Assembly (NCBI RefSeq): GCF_947179165.1
Contig: NC_077242.1
Coordinates: forward strand, 41,362,097 to 41,426,096
Direction: 5' to 3'
Origin: Solanum dulcamara
Taxonomy: Eukaryota > Streptophyta > Magnoliopsida > Solanales > Solanaceae
Length of the DNA stretch: 64,000 bases
In this document: one piece after another, positions 10,160 to 21,138 of the stretch
Numbering within the stretch: the first letter of the stretch is position 1
Layout of the letters: each line of letters opens with the position of its first letter
Notes under the pieces: generated by a model
What the model saw: only the letters and a program-made list of their open reading frames with translations
Database searches by the model: none
What the model was told of the DNA's origin: nothing
Made by a program: the position numbers and the translations under genes

Positions 10160-13100
10160 TGTCATGACCTGAGCTAGACTCTAGGTGCGACATAAATATT
10201 AGAACCCTGAGGGACCCCAACAAAGTCCTTTAGCATATCATTCATGAGCATACATAAGGTAAATAAAAAAATAGGCTAAAGCATAGACACAGAAGCATAG
10301 TATCAATATAAAGCAAAAGTCGCAAAATTTAAAATGAAGGACAACATAGATCTAAATATCCAACATGCCTCTACTAACTAGATGGGGGCATAAGACAAGA
10401 TCGTAGCTCACCCATGGAAATATAACAAAATGAAATAGTCAAACGAAGACAATGAAAATAAAGTGTCATATCCTCAAAATATGAAGACTCCCTAGCAATA
10501 CAAATGTACTAAGCTCTAGCCATGAATGGGAGGATGAGCGTGATCGTCGGAACCTATATTATGATACAATATAGGCAAAAAGTATGTGTTAGTACATAAC
10601 ATACACTAAGTATGCATCAATAATAAACAGATGACATAATCAATATGAATCATGAGATGCAAGACCAATATCTTAAAATATGAGTAAAACTATGAAAACA
10701 TTAAAAAATTAAACTCATTGGTCAATGCATCAAAACATCATCATCATGAGAACTTTATAACTATTCTTTAACTGGTGTGGGATAGGACCTTAACCAAAAC
10801 TTAAGACCATGCGAGCTATTACGTGGAATTTGATAAATCCCATATCGTAAAAGGAGGGCTACATTGCTAGGATAGACTTCTTGATGGTACTTTTTCTTTA
10901 ACTTCGCTATATGTGGATCCACTAGCTTCGCCATATTAGCATCTTTAAACCTACTCGAGCAACGCAGTTAGGGACTAAAGGTTGCTACTAGGATTTTTTT
11001 GGGTAGATACAATGGCTACCGTACCGAATCCCACCTTAAAGTCATCTCGATGCTGTCTTTATCCCAATTGAAATTTTATGAAAATATAGTCATTAACATC
11101 ATTAGGAAAGATACTAATAACTATTTATTCATCTTTATGAAATAACAGAAGAGTAGCTCATCTATCATCATAATAGTAAAATAAGAAGAATAGCTCATTA
11201 ACTTGCTTGATTCATAAAGAATCCGTGATCTAGTGAGAATTGTCCTTATCACCTCTTTTAACATAACTGGGCAAGAATTGTCCTTATTGTAACATAAATT
11301 CTTTTCTTATAGCATTATTGAAACATCATTCATAACTTCTTGCATAAAGCATCTTTGAATATCATTCATAAAGCTTTCATCAAATAACTTGAAAATCAGG
11401 ATCACAACTCATAATTCATACTTAAAACTAGCATATAGCATAGGTCTTTGAAATTTATCTTGAATTCATGCAATATAATGTGAATTATGCATAATTAGGC
11501 CAATAGCATTGATATACATCATAATTAAGAAGACCCAATACTAATCATAAAATTAGGACTTGTAGAAGAAGAATTCATAAGAGGTTTGAGAAGAAATCTT
11601 TATGATTTCATGGGTGAAAGGGTCCCAATAATGAATTCCCATATCGCTTGACCTTTAGAAGCCCTAATTTTCATAGAATTGAAGCTTTACCTTGAAGAAA
11701 TCCTTAGAAATTGCTTGAGGAGAAATGAGGGGTCTAAGACATGTCCCTATCTCACCCTCAAACATTGAAGAAATAAATGTCTTTCAAAGTAAGAAAACAA
11801 TAACTCAAAACTAGTCCCCAATGGATGAGGAATCACCAAACTTTATCGGAATAAGATCTACTTGTCACGCGTGGGAAAGTGATCCTCAACCTCAACTCCT
11901 ACATTATGAGACAATGTAGAAAATAAAATGCGTTAGTAATTTGAATGTACTAAGTATGAGTGCATGAAATTCAATGTAAATAATGAAATAGAATGATCAA
12001 GTAAAATACATGGTATGGTGAGATAAGTAAAAACACGAGAGAATCATAATGATCAAGCATTAAAAAAGCATAGTTAAAATCGTGAAGGTACATAAGAGAT
12101 CATACATATGTGGGATAGCAAATATAACCAATATTAAGACCATGTATAACATGGAATCCTGATATTACCCCTACACCGGAAAAATGGGAATTTACTTGCC
12201 AAGGTAGATGCTACCCTAGTTGGCGGGTCATAATGTACGCTCTATGTAGATCCACTAGCTAATCCATGAAGGAAATCTACGATGGCATGTAGTTTATGGG
12301 ACATGGGTAATCGCCACTAGTCCACTCGGTGCTAAGTCAAATCCCATGAAATACATATCGTAGTAAGCATACTTAACTTATATCATAACTTGTTCATAAA
12401 CATTATAATTCATAGAATAGCTCATTTTATAACATACTTGTAATGTGAGAACTGTCATTTCATCATTACAATCATATTTGCATAATTCATATAATTAGGT
12501 GCAAGGTCATGTAAAACTCATATGCATAGTCAATTTGAATAAAATTCATGATAATGCCTTGAAATCATTGGATTCATAATCCTATTCCATACTATTATCA
12601 TAGAAAATAGGCTTCATGAATGGGCAATTATAATTCAACTTAAAATTATGTAATTCATATGGAAACATACTTATAATGACCAAATATAATGATTAAAATC
12701 ATAATTTAAACAACCCAATGTAATTCATAAGATTAGGGTTACAAACCCAATTAAAATTAATGAGCTTTTGATTAGAAACCTTGGGACTCTATGGGTGAAA
12801 GAGACCCATGGATCAATCCCTCCATACATTGATTGGATTTGACCTTGGAATTGAAAAAGAAAACTTGTTCTTGAAGAAACCCTAACCAAAAGCTTGATGA
12901 AGAAGATGAATATTGAGGGAACCTTGAGAGAGAAGTCTTTTAGTTGATAGGGAGTTAATGAGAGAAAATAATAGATTAAAGAGTATTTAGAATATTTTAG
13001 TACTAAATCTAGTTTCAAAACGTCCACATACATTAATAAAAGAATAGGAAATGCCTAAAATACTCCTTATTAAACTATAACTGGGACTCATCACGGAGGA

Positions 13101-14049
13101 CGCATTATGGCCCATGATTCCCATCACGGTCCATGGTGGTGTTCGTGATATTTGACTTGGACTCTGAATTTTTTGAGTTTGCAGGGAAAGTTTTGGAACC
13201 TCCTTCATGGGACCCTTTACTGTCCGTGAAGTAAATCATGGTCCGTGAACCATGGGCATGGTGTAGGCCCTGCAGGTGGGAATGCAAGAGTGACCACCAT
13301 AGAATATACCACAGTCCTTAAAGAGCTACAAGGCCCATAGTGGCCAGTCGTGGTCCTTTCCTTGAGGTCACGTTTTAAGACTTCAGTAGAGGGGTCACCA
13401 CGGAAGGCTTCACTGCTTGTTGTGCTCACCACGGTCTGTGGTGCCCTGTCATGGACCTCACTCTCTAGGAGTGAGCCTTAAGGTCACTACTAGGGTGGCT
13501 CACCACGAGGCGTGGTGCTCACCATAGCCTGTGATGGCCTCTATGGTCATCACCTGGTGCCAAAATTATATTTTTTTCCAGATGTTCATGTTTTTATCCT
13601 CATTTCCTGACTTTCCAAATTTTTGGGTCTTATAAAAGTACCCCCCTAACTTAAACTGAACAACACCTGTACAGGGAAACCACCATGGTATGTGAAACTC
13701 ACCACGGCCCATAGTGGTGGTCATGGTGAATGACTTGGAAAAGTGTCTGAAGGGATCATCCTCCACGAGCTACATAATGGCCTGTGATGAGTTCCACGGC
13801 CTGTGGAGAGTGTCATGGAGTAGAGGCTGACTGGGGTCTGAGTGGGGTGCTTACCATGAAGACCACCACGGCTCGTGTTGTCCACCATGGAACATTGTTC
13901 CTCATGTGGTCCTCACTCCAGATCATTGATTGCACCAGGATAGACCACGAGGGATCTTTGAAGGCAACCTGGTGCTAACAAAGCTGAGATTTTCTGAGAA
14001 CTTCCTTTGAACCTTATTTTTCTAACTTTCCAACTTTTGGGGTCTTACA
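10160..14049 (-). mobile_element. Element B left (3') LTR, 3890 bp
   Basis: It starts TGTCATGACCTGAGCTAGACTCTAGG and ends GGGGTCTTACA on the plus strand. The start matches 25893 and the end matches 38950-38986. It is about 1.7 kb longer than the right LTR because the region 11870-13050 repeats, in diverged form, features of 10540-11750 (a CCTATATTATGATACAATATAGG-like site, then the TAAGACCATG region). The 13080-13980 part is packed with short inverted motifs of the CACCACGG/CCGTGGTG kind. Confidence 0.88.
13080..13980. repeat. Array of short inverted motifs (CACCACGG / CCATGGTG) in the element B LTR
   Basis: At least a dozen variants of CTCACCACGGCC..TGGTGGTCATGG are scattered over 900 bp, many forming near-palindromes such as CACGGTCCATGGTGGTG. 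The right LTR copy (38580-38900) has fewer. Similar motifs occur in element D LTRs (43500-43820, 58080-58420) and around 59690-59740, so the array is a shared feature of these LTR ends. Confidence 0.6.
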
Positions 14050-14084
14050 ATATCTCTCCTTTAGGAACATTTATCTCTGAATGG
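14050..14084 (-). other. Element B polypurine tract and stem-loop
   Basis: The minus strand has TAAAGGAGAGATAT at the LTR edge, followed by a degraded CATTCAGAGATAAATG form of the stem-loop seen in T1 and T4. Confidence 0.8.
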
Positions 14085-14419
14085 GACTCAAGCTATCATG
14101 AATGGAAATAAGAATGGACATAGCAAGACAACATGAATGCAAAACATCTTGAAAATGTATAAAACATGAAATACTCAATCTCAAGTTAAAACATGTCTTT
14201 AAAACTCTTTTGAAGAACATGAATACTTATGAAAACATGAGAATAACTTATACACATAATTTGGGATGAATGGATCATGAAGGAACTTGATACGTCAACT
14301 AGGCATGGAAGGAAAGAGATGAGTATATAATGAGATAATATCAGCTTCAGCTTCCCATGTAGCACCCTCAACCTCTTGGCGCCACCATAAAACCTTGAAT
14401 GAAGCTATATCCTTGTTTC

Positions 14420-16485
14420 TCAACTTCCTAACCGCTGGTCTAGGATCTTAACCAGAACCTCCTCATATGATACACTCTCCTTCATATCAATACTATCCAA
14501 TGTAACAATAGAGCTAGGATCACCAAAAAACATCCTCAATAGGGACACATGAAATACCGGATGCACCGATGCCAAATCAGAAGATAAATCCAACTTATAA
14601 GCCACCTTGCCAATCCACGTCAAAATTTTATATGGGCCAACATAGTGGGGACTAAGATTCCCTTTCTTACCAAAATGCATCATACCTTGCATGGGTGAAA
14701 TTTTTAAGTAAACCCAATCATTAACCTCAAATTCAAGTTTTCTTCTCCACACATCTGAGTAGGACTTTTATCGACTCTGTACTGTCTTTAATCCTTCTCT
14801 AATTGATCTCACCTTCTCAATGGATTCATACATCAACTCAGGTCCTATCAATGCAACTTTACCAACCTTGAACCAACTAATAGGAGACCTACACCTCCTA
14901 CCATAAAAAGCCTTAAATAAAGCTATCTGGATGCTAGAATGATAACTGCTATTCTAGGCAAACTCTATCAATGGTAAATGATCATCCTAATTACCCTTAA
15001 AATACATAACACAGGCCCTTAACATATCCTCTAGGGTTTGAATAGTATGCTTGGCCTGACCATCTATCTATGGGTGAAAAGTTGTACTAAGATTCACTTG
15101 GGTACCAAGACCCTTTTTGAAAGATCTCCAAAACTGGGATGTAAACTGAGTAGCTTGATTCGAAATGATAGACAATGTAACACCATAAAGCTTAACCAAC
15201 TCTCGAATATACAACTTAGCGTAGTCCTTGACTGAATATGAAGTCTTAATAGGAAGAAACTAAGCTTACTTAGACGTTCAATCAACAATTACCCAAATCG
15301 AATAATGTTGCCTATGAGTACACGACAAACCTGTAATGAAGTCCATATTTAAGGCTTCCTAATTCCAAGTAGTAATCTCAATATTTTGAGCCAAACCTTC
15401 TAGTTTTTGATGCTGAACTTTCACCTATTGATAATTTGAACCTTTGCCACAAACTCCATAATATCCCTCTTCATGCCATTCCACCAATACACTTCCCTCA
15501 AATCATGATACATCTTTGTGGAACCTGGATGAATAAAATACCACAAACTATGAGCCTCAAATAATATCATTTCCCTCAAACCATCTACATAGGGAACACA
15601 CAATCAGCCTTGATATCTCAAAACATAATCTCCCCCTTAAGAGAAAACCTCAATGGCTTTTTCAAAAACCATCTTCTTCAATACTACCAAAGTAGGATCA
15701 CTATCTTGCTTGGCCTTAACATCCTCCACAAAAGATGATTTAGAACCATTTCGCACAATAACACCACCATCCTCGGAGTCAACTAAGGAACACCCAAATA
15801 AGCCAATCTAAGAACATCCGGAACTAGCTCTTTTCTCTCATCCTTAATATAGGCACCACTATTCATGGATAATCTACTAAGAGCATCAACAACCACATTT
15901 GTCTTTCCTGAGTGGTATAGAACACTCATGTCATAATCCTTCATTAATTCAAGCCATATACTTTGTCGAAGATTCAAATATTTTAAGTAAAAACATATTG
16001 CAAACTCTTGTGATTAGTGAATACATCCACATGGACACCATACAAATAGTGTCTCCACAACTTCAAAGCAAACACCACTAGCTCTAAGTCATGGGTTGGG
16101 TAATTTTTCTCATGGACCTTGAGTTGCCTAGAAGCATAGGCTATCATTTTACCATTCTGCATTACCACATAACCAAGACTAATTCATGAAGCATCACAAT
16201 AGATGATAAATGCATAGGAACCTTCTGTCAAAGTCAACACTAGAGCTGAGGTAAGCCTATCCTTCAACTCTTGAAAACTCTTATTACAAGCCTCAGACCA
16301 TATGAATTTTACCTTCTTTTGAGTCAAAGTAGTCAAGGGCAATGCATTGGAAGAGAAACCTTTAAGAAACAGTCTATAATAATCGGCTAGGCCCAAGAAA
16401 CTCAAAATATCAAAAGGGGAAAATAGTCAGGGCTAATTCTTAACCATCTCAGTCTTTTTGGGATCAGCCATAATTCCTTCACTGA
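14420..16485 (-). pseudogene. Element B pol, 3' half: RT end, RNase H, integrase, chromodomain (decayed)
   Basis: Reading on the minus strand: the RT to RNase H connection (16184-16440, FLGLADYYRLFLKGF, WSEACNKSFQELKD), RNase H (15983-16168, [15 protein letters not shown] and [13 protein letters not shown]), the linker with YHSGKTNVVVDALSRL (15783-15977), the integrase zinc region (15421-15603, HPGSTKMYHDLREVYWWNGMKRD), a catalytic core broken by several stops (14880-15420), and the C-terminal domain (14420-14752, [29 protein letters not shown]). The upstream part of the same reading lies at 20111-20141 and 23501-25700. Dead copy. Confidence 0.9.
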
Positions 16486-17174
16486 TGTCACGACCCAACC
16501 CTGTAGGCTGTGATGGGTGCCTGAACTGGGCACTCGTATATATCTCTGCTATCTGTAAGTAAATCTGTCTCTTGTTTAAGTTATAACACATCAACAGGAA
16601 GGATAACATATATGCCAGAGAGGTTTATCATAGGCACCACTGTACATACATGATTATACAACCCATACACAACCTACATACATATCCACAAACCTCTAAG
16701 AGTAAGAACAGTAATATAAGGTGGGACATGTCCCTCGCTATACCCGTAAATGAATAAATATATGCATCGAGGGTTAATACCAAAACTAGGCTCTGGCACA
16801 ATAGAGCACTTCTGAACCGCTGAATTAAACTCCTATACTGATAGATCCCCAAAGTGTGTATCTATACCTGTGGGCATAAATGCAGCCCCCCTAAGAAAGA
16901 AGGGGTCAGTACGACATATGTACTGAGTATGTAAAGCATAGACATCATAAGGAAATTATAGTTGGCGTAGGGATGTAGGGGGAAAGTATAACATTTAACT
17001 ATTTACCATTCTCGCATAGTATTAAAGAAAGTCATACATATTACCATCATGTACTGTGCCTGGCCCATTTTGGGGACTCGGTGTACTATCTACATCATTC
17101 TATTATCATATGCACATATATATTATTAGCACTGTGAAACGTATAACCCAATCTATGTATATAGTAAGTACATG

Positions 17175-17338
17175 CCAAGGAACATATGGCCCAATTCGTA
17201 CATTGTATAATAATGCCAAGGAATGTTCGGTCTGATCCACGTATCATATAGTAATGCTGAGGAACATTCGGTCTGATCCAGATATCATATAATAATGCTG
17301 AGGAATATTCGGTCCAATCTAGATATCATATATACACA
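17175..17338. repeat. Minisatellite, four units of about 41 bp
   Basis: Four tandem copies beginning CCAAGGAAC / CTGAGGAAC with inner ATTCGGTCTGATCC and ATATCATATAATAATG. Unit starts are near 17175, 17216, 17257 and 17298. It sits only in solo LTR a among the LTRs here, so it expanded in this copy or its parent. Confidence 0.8.
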
Positions 17339-17339
17339 C

Positions 17340-17610
17340 TTACCTGGCCTTCTAGTGAATGACTCAGTGAATCATAACTGTAGGACCATCATAGGGTCCG
17401 ACGCTATTAGCACCTTATCATATCACATCAACATACATATATATATACATATATACCCAGCTCTCTAGTGAGGGACTCAGTGAGTTGTTCATGTTATTGC
17501 ATTATCATTTCCTCATATAGCTTACTCGGCCCTTTAGTGAGGGACTCAGTAGATAATGCAGTAAACTGCGCACGATTACTTACCTGGCCCAGGATCGGTG
17601 ATAGAAGGGT
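17340..17610. repeat. GAGGGACTCAGTGA repeat cluster in the LTR
   Basis: Copies of a CCGGCCCTNTAGTGAGGGACTCAGTGA unit, which has a partial inverted repeat, occur at 17350, 17460 and 17525, and once more weakly at 17585. Equivalent clusters lie at 6900-7060, 22640-22870, 27640-27780 and 35630-35820, so the cluster is conserved in position within the LTRs of T1-like and T4-like families. Confidence 0.65.
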
Positions 17611-20110
17611 TATCATATACACGAGTAGAGTAGTGAGTAACCATATACATTTTAGATCGTATTTGAGACTCGATAGAATATCAAAATATGCTATCACTCA
17701 AAAACCAAGACAAAGTCATGTCAAGTACCTTTTGATTGCCACTATGGATTAGGTCAAAATGGAACTTTTGGAATCATATTCCTGTATCAAGTCATCATCA
17801 AATATCTTTTAGGAATCAAAAAGTTGGCTATCCTAGTGACTTTAACAAGAGGAACTTCCTTGGAATCGTATACGCTTCATCTATTTGTTTCATAAAGATC
17901 AAGTCAAAAGAAAGGAAGATTATCTTTGCATACTTACTACTTCCTAATGTATAGAAAAACTTGAGAAGTAATAACACAATTATTGAAAGAGTTCCAACAT
18001 TAGAGGATGAGTAAGAAACACTTAGGAATGGAGTCACCTCCAAGATTATATCATATTTTACGTGCATCGAGGACATGCTAAAAGAAGAGAAAGAATGAGC
18101 TTTACATACTCTTTACTTTCCCTCATGGAGTCATCATATGCATATATCATACCCGGCCTATCATGGCTCGGTGAATAATTATAGCATAATAGCATCATAC
18201 TTATATCAAAATCATACCAATAGGAAAGAAGGATAGCTCTATTTACTCATGCCAAAGACATGCCAAGAGAAAGGAGATAACATCACATACTTACTACTCT
18301 CCATCATATAGAAGCCTTGAGAGGCAATAACTCAACTAGTATAAGAATTCTACCATTGAGAAGTGAATAAGACTTATGAGTCATACTTGGGGTTATATGA
18401 ATGGAATTATCCCCACATTTCGTATATCAATCACTTAAGGCTAAGACATGCCAAGAGAAAGCTTCACATATATTTTTTGGGATTAATTGAAATCCGACTT
18501 GCCTTGATACCTCCTTAACCTATTTTATATGAAATTAATACTAAGATTGATAGCCTTTCACTTTCAAATATCCCACTCTACACCCAAGTACTAATAGGAG
18601 TCATTTCCTTATCCATCACTCTCGACTAGTTTGTTATTAGTTCCGATGCTACCAAAAATCAGGCAGCATTTCCCGTGTAACTTCAACATCTTCGAGGTTT
18701 CAACTCGGCCACAGTGCCAACAACCATACTAACGAAAACAATCAGCAGCATATATAAAAGTAAACCACCTCAACATTACACAATACAACTCCAAACAAAT
18801 AGCTCAAAACTACGATGCGAAAATAGAGTTTTTAATCTTTATTTCACAAAATCTTTAACCATACAAAACGGAGGGTCGTGTGGATGAAACCAGAAGCACC
18901 CAAACCCTTTTTAAAATACTTTAAATCCCTTCAACACGCAACCCAACTAGCTGCATCTGTAGCACCACAACGACAACCGACTACTAGACTTCGATTTAGC
19001 TATAACCACTTCAATTTAGTTTGTTTCTAATGTCAAGCATCCTTATGAAATTTTTCCACTTAAAATATTATTTAAGACATTTAATATACCTCATAACAAA
19101 ATAATAAGCCCCAATTTAAAAGAGAAGCCCTTACCTTGCCCAAAACTCGTCAAACTCGTCGAAACTTGCCTGAGAAGTTCCTTGAGAGCGACTAAAACTT
19201 TGTGGCTGTTTTCTATCCTTTTTGGGCTGATTGAAACCATAATTTTACATTAATAACACTGTTATACCTTCTTGGTATACCCTATATAACTAATTCATGA
19301 AACGAAATTGGAGAACTCACCTTTTTCTCCCTAAAACTGTAGTCCTCTTTCTCTAGCTTCAAGTTTTCTCTTCTCTTCTTCTTTGTAGAATTTGCTTTTG
19401 ATAAAGATGAACTAAAAGATAAGGATGGGCTAAAAGTCATCAAAAATACATATATAGGCTACTTTAGGGGTAACACGTGTCAACCCCTAAGTGGTGAAAT
19501 ATGTCAAGCCCTAAGTGGTGATATGTGTCAAGCCCTCATTAGGCCAACACACCTCTTTCCTCCAATCATAGTCTGCCATATGGAATGTGGGGGTTCACTA
19601 TCCTTGCTCCAGCTTCTGCCACGTGTCACTCTCTCATGCTGCCATATTGCATTCTCTTATGCTGCCACGTGGCACTCTCTTTTCCCCCTCGTGGGTTCAT
19701 AATCTAGTTTTACTTTATGAACCTATGTAATCCTTGCTACGTAATCTTGGTATGTACTCTAATAGCTTAAGTATGTAAGATTTTCAAGTTGGTAGCTTAT
19801 GTAAATAAGTCATTATTCGGTCTCCAACTTCTTCTGGATTCTTATAACTCTATTTCCAATCTTCTTTACTATGGGGTATCGCATTCTTCTTTTCTTAGAG
19901 TTTTTTGATAGCGTTATAGATTACCCGGCTCACATGGTAACTCTTAATAAGCTTAAGAGTTCTTAAGAAGACTTAAGAATCTTTAAGAAGCTTTAAGAAA
20001 CTTTAGGAAACCTTAAGAAACTTAATAGACTTACGTTCCTTCCAAGAACTTAAGAGCCTTTCAAGAGACTTAAGAACGCATTCCACAGTACAAAAGTATG
20101 GGGTGTAACA

Positions 20111-20141
20111 ACCGAAGATGATATAGCCTAGGAAAGCAATG
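20111..20141 (-). pseudogene. 31 bp island of element B pol between two solo LTRs
   Basis: On the minus strand this encodes part of AFLGYII, the RT/RNase H junction motif. The left side joins 16485 and the right side joins 23501, after allowing for the duplications ACTGA/ACCGA and CAATG. It proves both LTRs entered the same gene at nearly the same spot. Confidence 0.88.
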
Positions 20142-20776
20142 TGTTATACCCCCTACTTTTGTACCTTGGAAGGTTCTCAAGTTTCTTAAGCTTCTTAATT
20201 TTCTTGAACCTCTTAAGCTTCTTAAGTTTTATTTAAGCTTCTTAAATTTTTTGAAAGGATCGTAAGCTTTTTATAAGTTGTCATGTGAGCCGGATAATCT
20301 ATGACGCTATCAAACAACTCTGAGGAAGGGAGAATATGACACCCCATAGAAGGGAAGATTGGAAATATGGTTATGAGAATCCAAAAGGAATTGGAGGCCA
20401 AGTAATGAGTCGTAGGACTCGACTTACTTATGTAAGCTACCAATTTGGAAATTTTACATACTTAAACTACTTGAGTACATACCAAGCTTATGTGGCAAGG
20501 ATTACATAGGTTCATAAAGTAAGACGAGATTACAAACCCATGAGCAGAAAAAGAAAGCGACATGTGTCAGCCCATGAGAGAGTGCCACATGGAAGTATGA
20601 GGGAGTGACATGTGGTAGCAGCTGCAGCAAGGGTGGTGGACCCCCATATTTTATATTGCAGCCTGTGATTGGACAAAAGGGGTGTGTTGGCCCAATGAGG
20701 GATTGACACGTGTCACCACTTAAGACTTGACATGTGTTACCAATTAGGGGATGACATGTGTACCCCTTAAAGTAGC

Positions 20777-20788
20777 CTATATATATAT
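20777..20788 (+). promoter_or_regulatory. LTR promoter TATA box of solo LTR b
   Basis: CTATATATATAT follows CCCCTTAAAGTAGC, the same context (reversed) as GCCACTTTAGGAGG beside the TATA boxes of the T1 LTRs. With the minus-strand TATA box of LTR a at about 19446 this makes a divergent promoter pair. Confidence 0.65.
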
Positions 20789-20949
20789 GTTGATAACTTT
20801 TATTCATCCTTATCCCTTAAGTTATTACTTCATCCAAATATTCTAGAAAAGAGAAGAAGAGGAGAGAAACCCTCAAGCTAGAGAGAGTTTCGGATTTATG
20901 GAAACAAGATGTAAGCTTCCGATTTCATTCTGTGAATTAATTATCTAAG

Positions 20950-21138
20950 GTGAAACACGATGTTATGAAGATATTATTAATGAAAATTTATGGTTTGGAG
21001 CAGCCCAAAATGTTACCAAACAGCCAAGAAGTTTTAGGCGCGCTAAAGGAACTTCCGAGGCAAGTTTTGATAAGGTTGACGAGTTCTGAGCAAGGTAAGA
21101 GTTTCTCTTTTGATATGGAGTTTATGATGATTTTATGA
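20950..21138 (+). other. Short open frame in LTR b leader, conserved with 8544-8732
   Basis: 62 codons open after the TATA box, ATG at codon 6. Residues shared with the T1 copy include LLMKIY, LEQPKML and EFMM. Directly after the open part lies a GCAAGGTAAGAG sequence that resembles a plant 5' splice site and is kept in all T1-type LTRs. No family recognised. Confidence 0.35.

Larger units (their letters stand above)
16486..20110 (-). mobile_element. Solo LTR a of the T1 family (3625 bp)
   Basis: It starts TGTCACGACCCAACCCTGTAGG and ends GTATGGGGTGTAACA, matching the T1 LTR throughout. Target duplication ACTGA (16481-16485) and ACCGA (20111-20115), one base apart. There is no internal region on either side: the flanks are element B pol that reads through (YIISSEGIMADPKKTE across the insertion), so it is a solo LTR left by recombination between two LTRs. 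Promoter TATA on the minus strand near 19446-19457. Confidence 0.93.

Noticed and set aside
17340..17610. Spaced GAGGGACTCAGTGA repeats as a CRISPR-like array
   Set aside because: Plant nuclear DNA, irregular spacing, imperfect repeats and conserved in position within LTRs. Ordinary LTR-internal repeats.
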